This document shows, in pieces, positions 12,297-23,079 of a stretch of DNA of 64,000 bases. The DNA is from Tricholoma matsutake. Taxonomy: Eukaryota > Basidiomycota > Agaricomycetes > Agaricales > Tricholomataceae. Made by a program: the position numbers and the translations under genes. The first letter of the stretch is position 1; every line of letters starts with the position of its first letter. The stretch lies in the NCBI GenBank assembly GCA_026075535.2, contig AP026543.1:2790001-2854000 (forward strand), given 5' to 3'. Below the pieces are notes generated by a model. The model was not told the DNA's origin and ran no database searches. It saw only the letters and a list, made by a program, of their open reading frames with translations.

Positions 12297-13984
12297 GTGA
12301 TAATCAGCCCAAGATCGAGATTCGATGGAGACAGGCCCAACTTTACACAGAACTACAGTGATTGTGTCAACGATGTCATCTTCTGATGCTGATTTAAAAA
12401 TCACTTTGCAATTGATACCACCTCTTTCCTCCACGCATTCGTTACGTCCTCGTTTTTCCCTGATCCTCCCACCCATCCCTAGGCCTGTTTTGTACAGAAA
12501 ACCCCTTCATATTTCGTATCGGCTCATATTGCTTACTTATTCCATTATTGTTTGCTCAGTCCTCTATGACGGTCAGTATGACCTTACTTCAGAAGCTTCT
12601 TCTGTGTGAGCAAACTCATGGAGCACTGGCAGCTCCTTCCGGTAGCAGAAGAGGCTGGAGAACTCAATCAACCGAACACGTAGGATCATCCAATCATCAG
12701 CTTTTGGCAGTGATTAATAGTACAGACCTGTAGCATAAACATGCCATTCGTCAAAATGGATTGCAAGCTAACAGAATATCAGTGTGGCCTGATACCTTTT
12801 TGCCATTTGGGTTAGTGACACCACGAGACGCGGGGTTATAATGGGTCGTGATGATTTATTAAATAAGAACCCGTCGATAGGACTGCCCAATAAAAGGCTG
12901 AAGCGATCAACTGTTATTGTTAACAACGAATGTGAGAAGGACACGCAAACTTCGCAAAGGTCATGTGCAGTGTAAAACACCCTTTCTCCTTCCGCCACTC
13001 TCGTCCCACGATCGAAGTTCATACAGGCCGGTGGAACGTGGTCTACATCTTTTTTTTTTCAATCCTAGTGGCGTACCATATGTGCAGGGGGCCATACTAG
13101 TTTCTCTAATCATGGCCCCATCTCTGACAATTATTATGTAACCTGGTCCAGGTTACAGTAACCACCTAGTACGAGTTCCTTATACACGTCCATCCACCGG
13201 TCTTATTCTCCTTCGTATCTGCTTAGCGTGACCCTTTTTTCTCCTTTTACTTGACTCCTGTGCGTAACTTACGGCGGTGTCGGCGTGCTTGATTTTTGCT
13301 TTAAAGGGTAGTTTGTTGACGCAGAATGCGGGGACAGCCTGAGTGTAACCCGGTGATGGGATTCATCATGATGAGCATTGGATGAGCATGAGGGGCCGGG
13401 GCGGCCTAGTGATGTGCCGGCCCGGCTCAAGGTAGCTGAAAGCCAAAGCCGGCGGCCCAGGCCGCGGCTTTGGTCATACTGATCTTTAACAAAAAATATA
13501 TATTTTTGGAAGTGAAGTACTTGAACGCGCTAGATTTCGAGGATATACAGTACTTGACACACACATTGAAGAACAAAGAACGACACACACATGAGAAGTA
13601 TTAGACTCGCGACCTAGTCGATATATCAGCACGTACACATGTTGATATGACGAAAGAGGAAGGCAGTGCTGAGATACAATGGTATCATATTATCATACCG
13701 AAAGGAGATCATCGATCACTGGGATATTTCGTACCTGGGTGGAGCTCCGCTTCTTTCGCCAGTGAACGTATGGAGATATCGAGCGACAAGCTGAAGAGCC
13801 GACAAATTATGTAGAAGCACGACACTGGCAGAATGTGGACGAATTTTCTGTGCGGGGGCTCTGCGCGATCATTCGCAGACATGGATTTTTGCTCAGGGAC
13901 GGTCACTGCCTAACAAACTAACAAGCTTATCAGATAAGTTACGATGTTGCATGTTATCTTCTTATCTGCGGTTGGATTCGAACC
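12297..13984. other. intergenic, no confident gene
   Basis: A mixed region at the edge of the host gene island. Only short open frames are present and none is recognised. A GC-rich patch of repeated GGCC/CCGG words (about 13390-13475) stands out and might be a transposon end, but I see no partner end. The last few hundred bases presumably hold the promoter of the permease gene. Confidence 0.4.
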
Positions 13985-16294
13985 ATGTCGCCTGTTGTGA
14001 AGGATCAACCAACGTCGACACCCTTGCCCGTCGTGACCTCAGAAGCTCTTGCAAATGAGAAAGTCAGGGCCAATGTCTTTCGTAGAGAGGCTATTCGTAT
14101 CAAGCGCAAATTCACTACTCGACAAGGGTGGCTAGGCGACTATGACTATGCATGGTACGCAACTCTAAGTTGCCTTGTGCCACGGCTCCATTGTCTGACA
14201 TCATGATGAAGGCTTTGTACCCCGTCATTACCCTTCATCACAAGAAAAACGCGTTTCCCACCATTCTATGCTCTGGACGCTGACCTCCCTCTAGTACTCG
14301 CCATATCCAGTGGCTTGCAACACGCCCTAGCTATGCTTGCTGGCCTCATTACACCGCCCATCATCTTCGCATCTACCCTTAACTTGGATAACCAAACATC
14401 TGCATATCTAATCTCTGCATCCTTGATCGGCTGTGGCACGTACTTCAATTGTTCTGACTTCTATGCTGTATTTGACCGTCAGCTGTTCGTAGGGATACTA
14501 AGCCTGGTTCAGATGTCCCGGATGAAACTTTTCGGTGGATATTATCTCGGTACGGGGCTTATCTCAGTTGTAGGGACGAGTTTTGCAACCCTAAGTACCG
14601 CAAATGCAGTACGTTGTGCGTTACATACCGTCGCGTGCTCTTATTGTTCTTACATTATTCTACTTGACAGATTTTTGATGTCATGTATAAGGATGGGACA
14701 TGTCCATCTACGATATCTAACACAGGAGTTGTCACTCGGGGACCTTGTCCCGACGCTTATGGCAAAGTCTTAGGTAGGTACTAGTTTGTTCTCGTCATTC
14801 AAGTTGTTCACATTATCTTCAGGGACTTCGTTAATATGTTCCTTTCTGGAGATCTTCATGTCATTTGTCCCTACTCGTATACTGCAACGTGTTTTCCCGC
14901 CCATTGTCACTGGTCAGTTAACAGGCGCATCATAAGTGTAAAGTTGGTTACCTCTGATCAACTATTCAGGCACTGTCATTCTCATGATCGGTACTTCCCT
15001 CATCGGTTCGTCCGGCATTCCAAACTGGGGCGGTGGTTCCAATGGCTGTCAAAACCTTCCCACCAGTGGTATTTTCGCGCTCTGTCCCACCACTTCCGCC
15101 CCTCGCCCGCTTCCGTATGTTCTCTGCCATAGCGTACTGGAAGTCGAGCTGATGTTGTTATCTTCAGCTGGGGATCCCCCGAATTTATCGGCATAGGTTT
15201 CCTGTCGTTTGCCTCCATCATACTGACTGAGATCTTCGGTTCCCCATTTTTGAAGAATATCAGTATCATAGTGGGACTCGCTGTGGGATGTATAGTCGCA
15301 GGAGGGGCTGGATACGTAGATAGCACAACTATCCATTCTGCACCAGCAATTACATTCTTGTGGTTCGTGGTATTTACTTGGCGCTCCGGGCAACGCTAAT
15401 ATCAAGTACTATGACTAGGGTTCATCGCTTCAAGATCAGGGTATATCCTCCAGCCATCTTGCCAATGTTAGCTGTATATGGTGGGTGGGCAGCCTTTTGC
15501 ATGTTAATGATCTAAGCCGTTTATCAAAACAGTCTCGCTTGCGATGGAAGCGATAGGCGATATAACGGCATCTGCGGAAGTGTCACACGTTGCTGTGCAA
15601 GGTCGTGAATTCGAAACGAGGTTGCAAGGTGGAATCCTGGTATGTTCTTTCACGTGCCCATCGGCTGATACACTAAACAGCGCTCATCAGGCAGATGGCA
15701 TAGGAGGCTTCATCTCGGCTCTCTTTACCGTAACCCCTCTCTCGGTTTTCGCCCAGAACAATGGGGTAATTGCTATTACCCGTTGTGCGAATCGGGGTGC
15801 TGGGAGGTGGTGCTGTTTCTTCCTCATCCTTTTCGGTGTCATTGGTAAAATATCCGGTGTCTTCCTGGCCATTCCAAACCCTGTTCTCGGGGGGGTCACG
15901 ACATTCCTCTTTGCCACAGTTGCTGTGTCTGGTATCCGGGTTCTTTCCTTTGTACCGCTAACCCGGCGCGATCGGTTTGTGCTCGCCGCAGCATTATCCT
16001 TTGGATTTGGGGACCTCCTTGTACCCGGTATATTTACGCATCTCTTTGATCGGGTGAAGGATCCGAACAAAGGACTTCAAGGTCTTTTCAATTCCATTAC
16101 GATTGTTTTCAGCACACCTTGTATGTCTTTCATCACCTGATTTCTCGTCAGACACTGATATTCGGCCAGTCTTATCAGCAGGAATGGTCGCTGTGCTCCT
16201 CAATCTCATTCTTCCTCAGGAGTCTAAGGACCAGCAGCTTCTGCATGACAATGCAGATACTGAATCACAGAAAGGGAGTAGCCATGAAATATGA
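13985..16294 (+). CDS. uric acid/xanthine permease (NAT/NCS2 family, UapA/UapC-like)
   Basis: Plasma-membrane proton symporter for uric acid and xanthine. The spliced reading begins with MSPVVKDQP and passes through WLGDYDYAW (exon 1 ends at 14154; exon 2 starts at 14212). It carries the TM1 motif GLQHALAML and then GCG...VQMSRM, SSGIPNWGGGSN, the TM8 segment AMEAIGDITASAEVS, and the NAT signature QNNGVIAITR (about 15750-15780). The residues known in Aspergillus UapA for substrate binding (Q-H in TM1, E in TM8, D in ADGIGG, Q-N in the signature) are all present. It runs through LVPGIFTHLFDRVKDPNKGLQGLF to a short hydrophilic tail ending at TGA 16292-16294. About ten introns of 45-70 nt interrupt it; I placed only the first junctions exactly. 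No disabling change is seen. Confidence 0.93.
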
Positions 16295-16854
16295 TTAGTA
16301 CTTTGGTGATCAGGCAAACACAGCAAAGTAGCCAGTGAGGGAAGGGTCGTTACACACTGCAGCCGATGAGCCTCTTTCGAAGCAGGGTCAAGGTAGATAA
16401 GAAATGGCAAGGCATGCTAGGCTTGATTGCAGTGTATGGGAAGCTTGGGTTGGTTCGGGGGATCAAGAACCAGGGATCAAGAAACCGCCTTTCATTTTAT
16501 AGATATCTTCTCTATGTACATCATAGATATGAGTAAGAAAAGATTGGAAAAAAATCATGTCTTGAACTGATGGTCGCTTTGAACTCACCAAAGAGGAAGG
16601 TGATGGAAAGGGCTAGAAGGTCCCCCGCAACAAGATCAAAGAACGGCAAGGCTCGATGCGGACATCGAGACTTTTGCTTTGTGAGGATAGAGTCCGGAAG
16701 ACATTGGGTTGGCTTGTTCAGAATCCAAGGTTTCGAAAGCACTCATGTGTTCGGTCGCTGAAGCTGTTCTCCAGTTCTTGATTTATGAACGACTCGTATG
16801 AATCGTGGCCAGTCTCTAAGAAATGACATTGCTCCCATGTAGTTTTACGCTCTC
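16295..16854. other. intergenic between convergent permease and P450 genes
   Basis: 560 bp between two tail-to-tail genes. It presumably holds both 3' UTRs. No gene, repeat or RNA is recognised. Confidence 0.6.
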
Positions 16855-19446
16855 TTACAGAAAAGTCACTTTCAGCGGCATTCTTGGAATCCCCGGCTGT
16901 CCCTTTTCAGTGGGAGCAGATACACCGCTCATCTCCCAACTGATCTCCTTGTCCGACAGAGCAAACTGAAACCTCGACAGAAGATGAGATAACACAACCT
17001 CTATTATAAATGTTGTTCAGATCAGCAATCTAGGTAGTGTGGGTGGATGCTCAGAAAGGTCACGTACTCATCTCAAGTTGGGAAAATCTGAACCCACTGC
17101 AAGACATAAGCAGAGAACTTTCAATGGCGACTCAACACACTTACATGCACGACCGTCCACCGCCCATGAATGTCATCCTAAGGTAATCCAACTGAGTAAT
17201 TGTGGGGTAGGGTTAATAACACTCACAAATGGGAATAAATTCCAGGGATCGGGACATCCGTCAACGTGTCAGGAAGAGGCGATAACCACCGTTCAGGCTT
17301 CCAATCATATGAATCTGGTCCCCACAATGCTGGATCACAGTTGCAGTTGAGGATTGAGATGATAATGGTAGTGTCCTTCGGAACAACAATTTGACGCATC
17401 TCACGTCCGTCAACACCCGTGATCGGAGTAGAGAGTGGCATGATGGTCTCTTTGTTAGCCCTGAAACATAATTTTGTCAATTCGAGCCTTGGTGTTAATG
17501 ATTCACGTACGTCCTGGCCCCCAGCGCGATAGGCGGATAACTGTCGGAAATCCAGACCGTTATTAAAAATTAAAAATGAGTCGATGGACTCACAGACGAA
17601 GCGTCTCTCGGCAGACAGCATCCAGGAATGGAAGCGAGACTAGTTCATCGTACGAGAGGTTTTGTCCTCCGGTATTGTGAAGAGCACCCTTGATTTCTTG
17701 TTGGAGTTTGTCCTGGACATCCAGGTGGGTTGCCAAAAGATGAAGAGTGCGCGAAATCGCACTCGAGGTAGTGTCCGTTGCTGCAAACATGAGAGTCCTT
17801 ACAGAAATGCATGCAACAATTTACACTAATCATCGCATGAATGAATACATACCCTATCTAGTGATCAAAGTCGGTAGATGCAGCATTAGTAAAATATGGA
17901 AAACATCACCTGTCCCCGGATATCCGACTCGGGCAACTTGTCTTCTTCTGATGCTTCCATGTTCCCCTTCACTGATGGAACAGAATAATAATTAACAGCC
18001 CAGCGGCAAAACATTTGGATCGCACATACTTAGAGTACTTATGATGTCTTGTCCTCTTGCAATTTGTCTCGCCACCGCTTCATCACCTTCCTGCAGTGCA
18101 CGCTTCTTTGCCTCCAAAATCTCGCGGGGAGTTTCATGCATGATATTGATAATATCTCGCAATCGTTTAACCTTGTCAAATGGAAGAAGATCAACTATAA
18201 ACCCACGGAATCTGGGAGAGCCGAAATTGGCAAGCTTGGGGAGAAACGACTGAAAGACGACCAGAGTTGAAATCACAGATCTGCGGAACACGGGATATAG
18301 ATCTATCAGCACAGTATCACAAACGCGGCAGTACGTACTGCGCTTGCTTGACAGCAGTGCTGTATGGATGGACGTCCAAGTCATCAGTCAAGGGATCTAG
18401 AGAACATCCAAGACCACTTTGGGCAACTAATTCGAGGGAAGTTCTCGTAACCCATCTAAGGATGTCGATCTAACATCGTGTTAAATGAGAGGTGTGATAT
18501 CAATATAACAATCACCTCTTGTAAACCGTTTTCCACTTTGTGACCCAGAGCGTTACTGAGCTAAAGGAATATATATCACATCAGCTTCCCTGATAAAACC
18601 AAAAAAGACCAGACCTTATGCGTCACCTCGTAGAAGACAGGAACTGAGAAGGTAAGAAGATATTTTGTATGTTAAAAAAACATTCGTACCCATTTCGCGC
18701 ATCAGGGCGGTCGAGAAAACTGGGTTCAGCATCTTCCGCTGCTTGCGATGACGTTCGCCTCCAATAACCAGTCAGTCCTGAGTCAACAGAGCAAACTCTA
18801 GGTGATATACCAAACGTCGACAGAAGGCCATCACCGAACAAGATGCCGCTGGTGCTGAGTGAACCCTCGTATCAGAAATACTTGAGTAGCATATTAGCTA
18901 CACGCACTTACACTAAACCTGCAGTGGTTTTTCCGAAGACGTGTTGATCCTACATCATACGTTGGCAATTGGATGTGTAGAATCTCTTGTATTTCGCTAA
19001 CCTTGATTATAACATGATGCAAGACATGGGGGTCGGAAACATAGAGATATTTGTTCTGAGACAATGTTTAGTGGTGTATCCTATTTATACAGTGAGCAGC
19101 TCCATACACCGAGGACGGCATTAATCCGAACCACCCCGCCGTCTGATAAAGATGTATCAGGGCGCACATCTTGTTATACGGAATAAACGACATACACTTT
19201 TGCCCGAGCTCCTTGTGAAAGTCCCAAGCATCGCCGCTGAATGTCTGCAGGAGATTTCCTTGCGAGATAGATGGACCATGTGGGTGAGGTGCAAAGCACA
19301 ATGGAATACTCACCCTTTGTAAAAGATTGTGAAAGTGGGCCGGGAAGATTGTCAATGTCCGTTTTGACCACCAGACGACGCAAGATTCGCCAGCCAAGAT
19401 TGAAAAGAGCAAACAAGATGATCCCCTGAGTGACAAGCAGCAGCAT
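16855..19446 (-). CDS. cytochrome P450 monooxygenase
   Basis: Microsomal heme monooxygenase using NADPH:P450 reductase; substrate unknown. The start at 19446 gives a hydrophobic membrane anchor (MLLLVTQGIILFALFNLGW) followed by the proline-rich hinge NLPGPLSQSF. Later exons show GERHRKQRKMLNPVFS (C-helix region, about 18700-18770), the I-helix oxygen-binding motif AATDTTSS (about 17765-17790), the K-helix ExxR as RETLRL (about 17593-17610), and PERW (about 17255-17270). The heme loop FMGGGRSCMGF is split by an intron (about 17140-17175 and downstream), with the ligand Cys present. The C-terminus ends MPLKVTFL with the stop at 16855-16857. Roughly ten short introns. All key residues are present, so I read it as functional. 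Family number not assigned. Confidence 0.9.
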
Positions 19447-20456
19447 GTTAGGAAGCTGAGAAGAGTCCGTGAGTTAGCAGAGCGTACGACCATATATGGA
19501 GCTTGAATGATATCTGTCAAAAATGAAAAACCACATGGGATGGGGTAGAAGTCAACCGGAGAAAACCAGTTGCCATCGGGGGGGGTTGCAGTTTCAGAAA
19601 CCAGTGTGCCACTGTGCCTATCAACGAGGACATACTATCAGGGTAGGAGCTCCTGGGAGATGCATCGAACCAAACTAGAACAAATGCCCTGGCAGGGACT
19701 TGAATCCAATAGAAGACCAGAGCGAAGTAGCTGTGGAGTTTCATGGAGTACTGGATTGTCAAATAATTAGAAGACAACGGCACGATCCATCTCGTGAGAC
19801 TTGTAGTTGATAGCGCGATCCCTTTTTGATCCGCAACTCACCCACCAGCTCCTGAACTCGAAATATCCCTTCAATCACCAACGTGGCGACTTCTGCGTTG
19901 TAAAGGGCGCAGATTCGTGCGCTTCCTTCCAGTACGTCGCATCACGATTCATGAACTCCAAAAGAAGTACCTATGACTGTCATTCATCTTTGCCGACTAG
20001 TAGCCGCCAAAGGTTCCATTGTATGCTTGCAAGGCTCAGAATAAGTATGCTGAAAGTCCCGAACATCTCCTTGGAGGTGATAATTTGCCGAGTAGAGGGA
20101 GATATCCAACAAGACATCTTGACATACCAGGTGACTCGGAGGAGTCGAAAACAGAATGTGGGCAGCTGTGAACCTTCCCAGGAGGTTATTCCAGCGCGGT
20201 CCCAATAAGAGTACAAGAGTCGTTTGAAGGTCAAGAGCTTTCCAGGAATGAGGAAACGTAAAAACTTGGGTTAAACAAAACTCTTTGGAAAAATCACGAC
20301 GAAACACGAGCCCAAAGTATAGCTCAGCTTACGACCTGTCCAATACCCTATAGATATGAAAACCTAAATTTGAATTACTTTTGGATCAAAGATACTTACT
20401 TATACATACTGATACCAACAAACTTTCCACATTTGGGACTTGTACGAATCGAAGAA
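19447..20456. other. intergenic, no confident gene
   Basis: Upstream of the P450 gene. Short minus-strand open frames occur (19517-19783, 19980-20307). A fragment reading RDATYWKEAHE near 19930-19960 faintly recalls a P450 PERF-region, but the surroundings do not support a gene. The P450 promoter must lie in the first few hundred bases. Confidence 0.4.
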
Positions 20457-20557
20457 CTTGTTGTCAGGGGTGACTTTGGGTATGACTCTTGCCTTCAGGA
20501 AAATCAGTCAAAAATATGAAGGCAAGAGTCATACCCAAAGTCACCCCTGACAACAAG
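20457..20557. repeat. perfect 41-bp inverted repeat (long hairpin)
   Basis: The arms 20457-20497 and 20517-20557 are exact reverse complements, separated by a 19-nt loop. A transcript would form an uninterrupted 41-bp duplex. No target duplication is obvious at its edges. It lies in the intergenic space between the divergent P450 and Rrn9-like genes. It may be a small-RNA precursor, a recent foldback insertion or a structural element. Confidence 0.9.
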
Positions 20558-20858
20558 ACGGAGATTCGGAAACTGCCGTAGCCCCAACGTTATTACTAAT
20601 TAGAGCACTTCAGTAACCCGTGTTTTTCGCTCGTTCCTGAGCAAGTTTCGGTCCAAATGGTCCAACCGAATTGAGTAGGTTGTTGAGCTCAGGTGAGCAG
20701 CAAGTGGTGTGTCGATGAAGTCAATACAACACCCCAAACCATGTACAGAACGGCATAAAACCCGCTCCCCTTCAAGTTTGTCTGCTTAGGTTATTATTAT
20801 TAAACGCTTTCCAACTCCGCGCATCGCTATAAATTTTTCTAGAGAAAGTCGACCCACT

Positions 20859-22201
20859 GTGAAACTAATAACTATAAACAACATCAATTGTACTTCCTTC
20901 CTTATGTCAAGTCATCGCCTCAGTACGGTTTATGACTATTCTAGTCTTCGTATACATCCAGATGGCTCTCGAGTAAATCAGAGTTCGCATAACCTCAGGC
21001 CTCGAATAGCGAAAGTAGCTGTACAAGATTCGAGGGGAAACTGGATTGCGCGTGATGCTGGGGGCTCAGCTACTGTTAAGAGGTACAGAAATGTACGAGA
21101 TGAGACCTCCGAGGGAGAGCATTTTGATTTCGGGAATGCGGAGTTCGACAATGCGGGAAGCAGGACCCGTAGAAAGAACAAAGGGAAGGGTACAGTGAAA
21201 GAAACAACAGTTGTTAACCGAAGGGAACGCAATGGGCGGTCTACGGAGAAGCGACGAAAGTTCACTCATGATCTCGAATTTCTTGCAGAGAAACCCCAAG
21301 TGGTTGGCCCGCCTCTGCCTTCTTCTGTCAGTACGTTTTTTATTTGTTGGTTTTCAGCTCTCAGTTCGTGTGTTATGCGTCGCTAGGATCTGCTCAAGTG
21401 CATACACTATTTTGCAAGCACGTATTACAATGAACGAGGCCAACTATTCGACGGGTCGAGGGAGTTTCGCCGGCAGAGAAAGCAGAATAAACTGATGAGG
21501 CTGCAGCAAGAACAGGAGGCTCATTCCACGTCAACTTCTTTACGTGGAACTCCAGACAATGACGATAATGAAGTGGAAGAAGTAGTACCAAAGAAACCAC
21601 GACGGGGGGGACGAGTGAAAGGTGGTAAGGTCATCCACAGAAAGGATATGTATAGGGTAATGGATGGCTCGTCGTTGATGGTTCTCGGTTCGTTATTCGA
21701 TTGTTCTGTGGTCATCACGAGATAGCTGATGATTGGTTGGTATAAATGGAAGGCATGTTGCTGCAAGAATACGTTGCTGACCTGCTCGAGGTCCGAATCC
21801 CTGGAGGATGGGAAGAGAGTGTCAGGAAAGTATATGGACAGAATGCAGGCGAGCAGACCGACGAAGACGAAGATAGTGCGGACAATATAAATATTGTCGA
21901 CCCGGGTGACCAGGAGGACACTGAACATACACACTCAGATGCGAGGCCGATACCGCCAGGTATGCACGCCTCAAGAAGCATCTAAGAATGATATGGATGA
22001 AGAGGAAACTGAAGATGGAGAATATCCGATTTTGAGCAGTTCTATCATATTGTTCAAGATGCACCAATAATAAAAGTGGCATTGAGCGGTAGTTTGAAGA
22101 ATTACATAGATAATGAACATTATGTCCCAACTCAGATAAATGATGTGGTTGAGAATACTACGGTAACTGCTTCGTCCTCCAGTTCTTTTTCAAACTCATA
22201 G
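20859..22201 (+). CDS. nuclear protein, possible Rrn9-type Pol I factor
   Basis: Basic, low-complexity N-terminus (SRTRRKNKGKGTVKE, STEKRRKF) and then, after an intron (about 21329-21384), a conserved-looking block DLLKCIHYFASTYYNERGQLF followed by basic and acidic linkers (VVPKKPRRGGRVKGGK), MDGSSLMVLG, and after another intron MLLQEYVADLLEVRIPG. DLL(K)xxHYxAS and a later DGSxLxxLG/LLQE pair recall the Rrn9 domain of the upstream activating factor for RNA polymerase I; this is from memory and unverified. The last exon reads DFEQFYHIVQDAP... and stops at TAG 22199-22201. The start could be 20859 or, better by context, the ATG at 20904 (MSSHRLSTVYDYS). Its 3' coding end overlaps the convergent uL13m gene by 44 bp. 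Confidence 0.6.
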
Positions 22202-22831
22202 TAGTCGTAACCTTTGTCGGGTTCCAATGTGGTGGTAGCGTCCCGTCATCCCAACTTCTCAGTATGTTGCCGCCAAGCACGCCCATGTGATGTGAAGGAA
22301 AAATTTTCAGCCGTTCCAGCCGTCGGTCTCGCAGTTTGTTTTTGGGTAGCATGCCAGACACAGCATGTCGAATAATCTGTAGAGCCGTTAACATAATAAC
22401 CACAAATCAGCAGGGGCGGGACTCGCCTCATCGGGTTTCCGCAACTTCATATCCTTGTACGGAGTCTCCTTCAACCCTCCTGGGTACATGGTATGCTTCC
22501 TGTACAGCAGCTGCTCATCCTTCCTCCCAGTGACCTTCACTTTCCTAGAATTTGTAACAATCACGTAGTCTCCACAGTCCACTAATGCACCTGTTAACAA
22601 TGCCTCACAGCTGGCAACGAACAAAAACATACCACTAGGATCGTAAATGGGTTTATGCTTTCCCATTAAAACGAGCGCGATCCGTTCTGCAAGTTTTCCG
22701 AGGACACGATCCGTTGCATCGACATGGTGCCAAACCCGGGCATATGCAAGGGCTGTCTGAAAGCAAGGTGTCAGGTTCACGAAGACGAACAAGCAATGGA
22801 TCCGACGTACATTGCCAATAGCCTGGGACAT
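22158..22831 (-). CDS. MRPL23: mitochondrial ribosomal protein uL13m
   Basis: Large-subunit protein of the mitoribosome (uL13; yeast Mrpl23). The start at 22829-22831 gives MSQAIG, then after an intron TALAYARVWHHVDATDRVLG, KLAERIALVLMGKHKPIYDPS, CGDYVIVTNSRKVKVTGRK, and the family hallmark YPGGLKETPYKDM. The last exon carries IIRHAVSGMLPKNKLRDRRLERLKIF, the classical uL13 signature. Three introns are inferred. The third has a GC donor (GATGAG followed by GCGAGT, complement of about 22420-22435) with a normal AG acceptor. The C-terminus is a short extension ending at a TAG complementary to 22158-22160, inside the coding end of the convergent gene. Confidence 0.93.
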
Positions 22832-23079
22832 GGTGCTGTTTATGTCTGAAATGAATGCAAGTATAATTTGCTGAAAAGTTCCCACGGTAACAAACCGTTC
22901 TGAATCAACACCTTGACTTTCTATAGCTGCTATCATTAACTATACTACTTTCCAAGCCACGTGTTAACAAACCATGATAATATCAATGCTAGCAAGGAGT
23001 CACACGAGGTCCTACTACAAGAACGAGCGTCACTAATCATACAAGTATGGTATACTTCAAATAGATCTCACCAACCGTC
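22832..23079. other. intergenic, uL13m promoter and Nup42 3' region
   Basis: 248 bp between two genes on the minus strand. It should contain the promoter of uL13m and the 3' end of the Nup42 transcript. No TATA box or other site is obvious. Confidence 0.5.

Noticed and set aside
19517..20307. Second P450 or membrane-protein gene
   Set aside because: Only a faint YWKEAHE-like match and several short frames; no heme loop, I-helix or ordered exons could be assembled.
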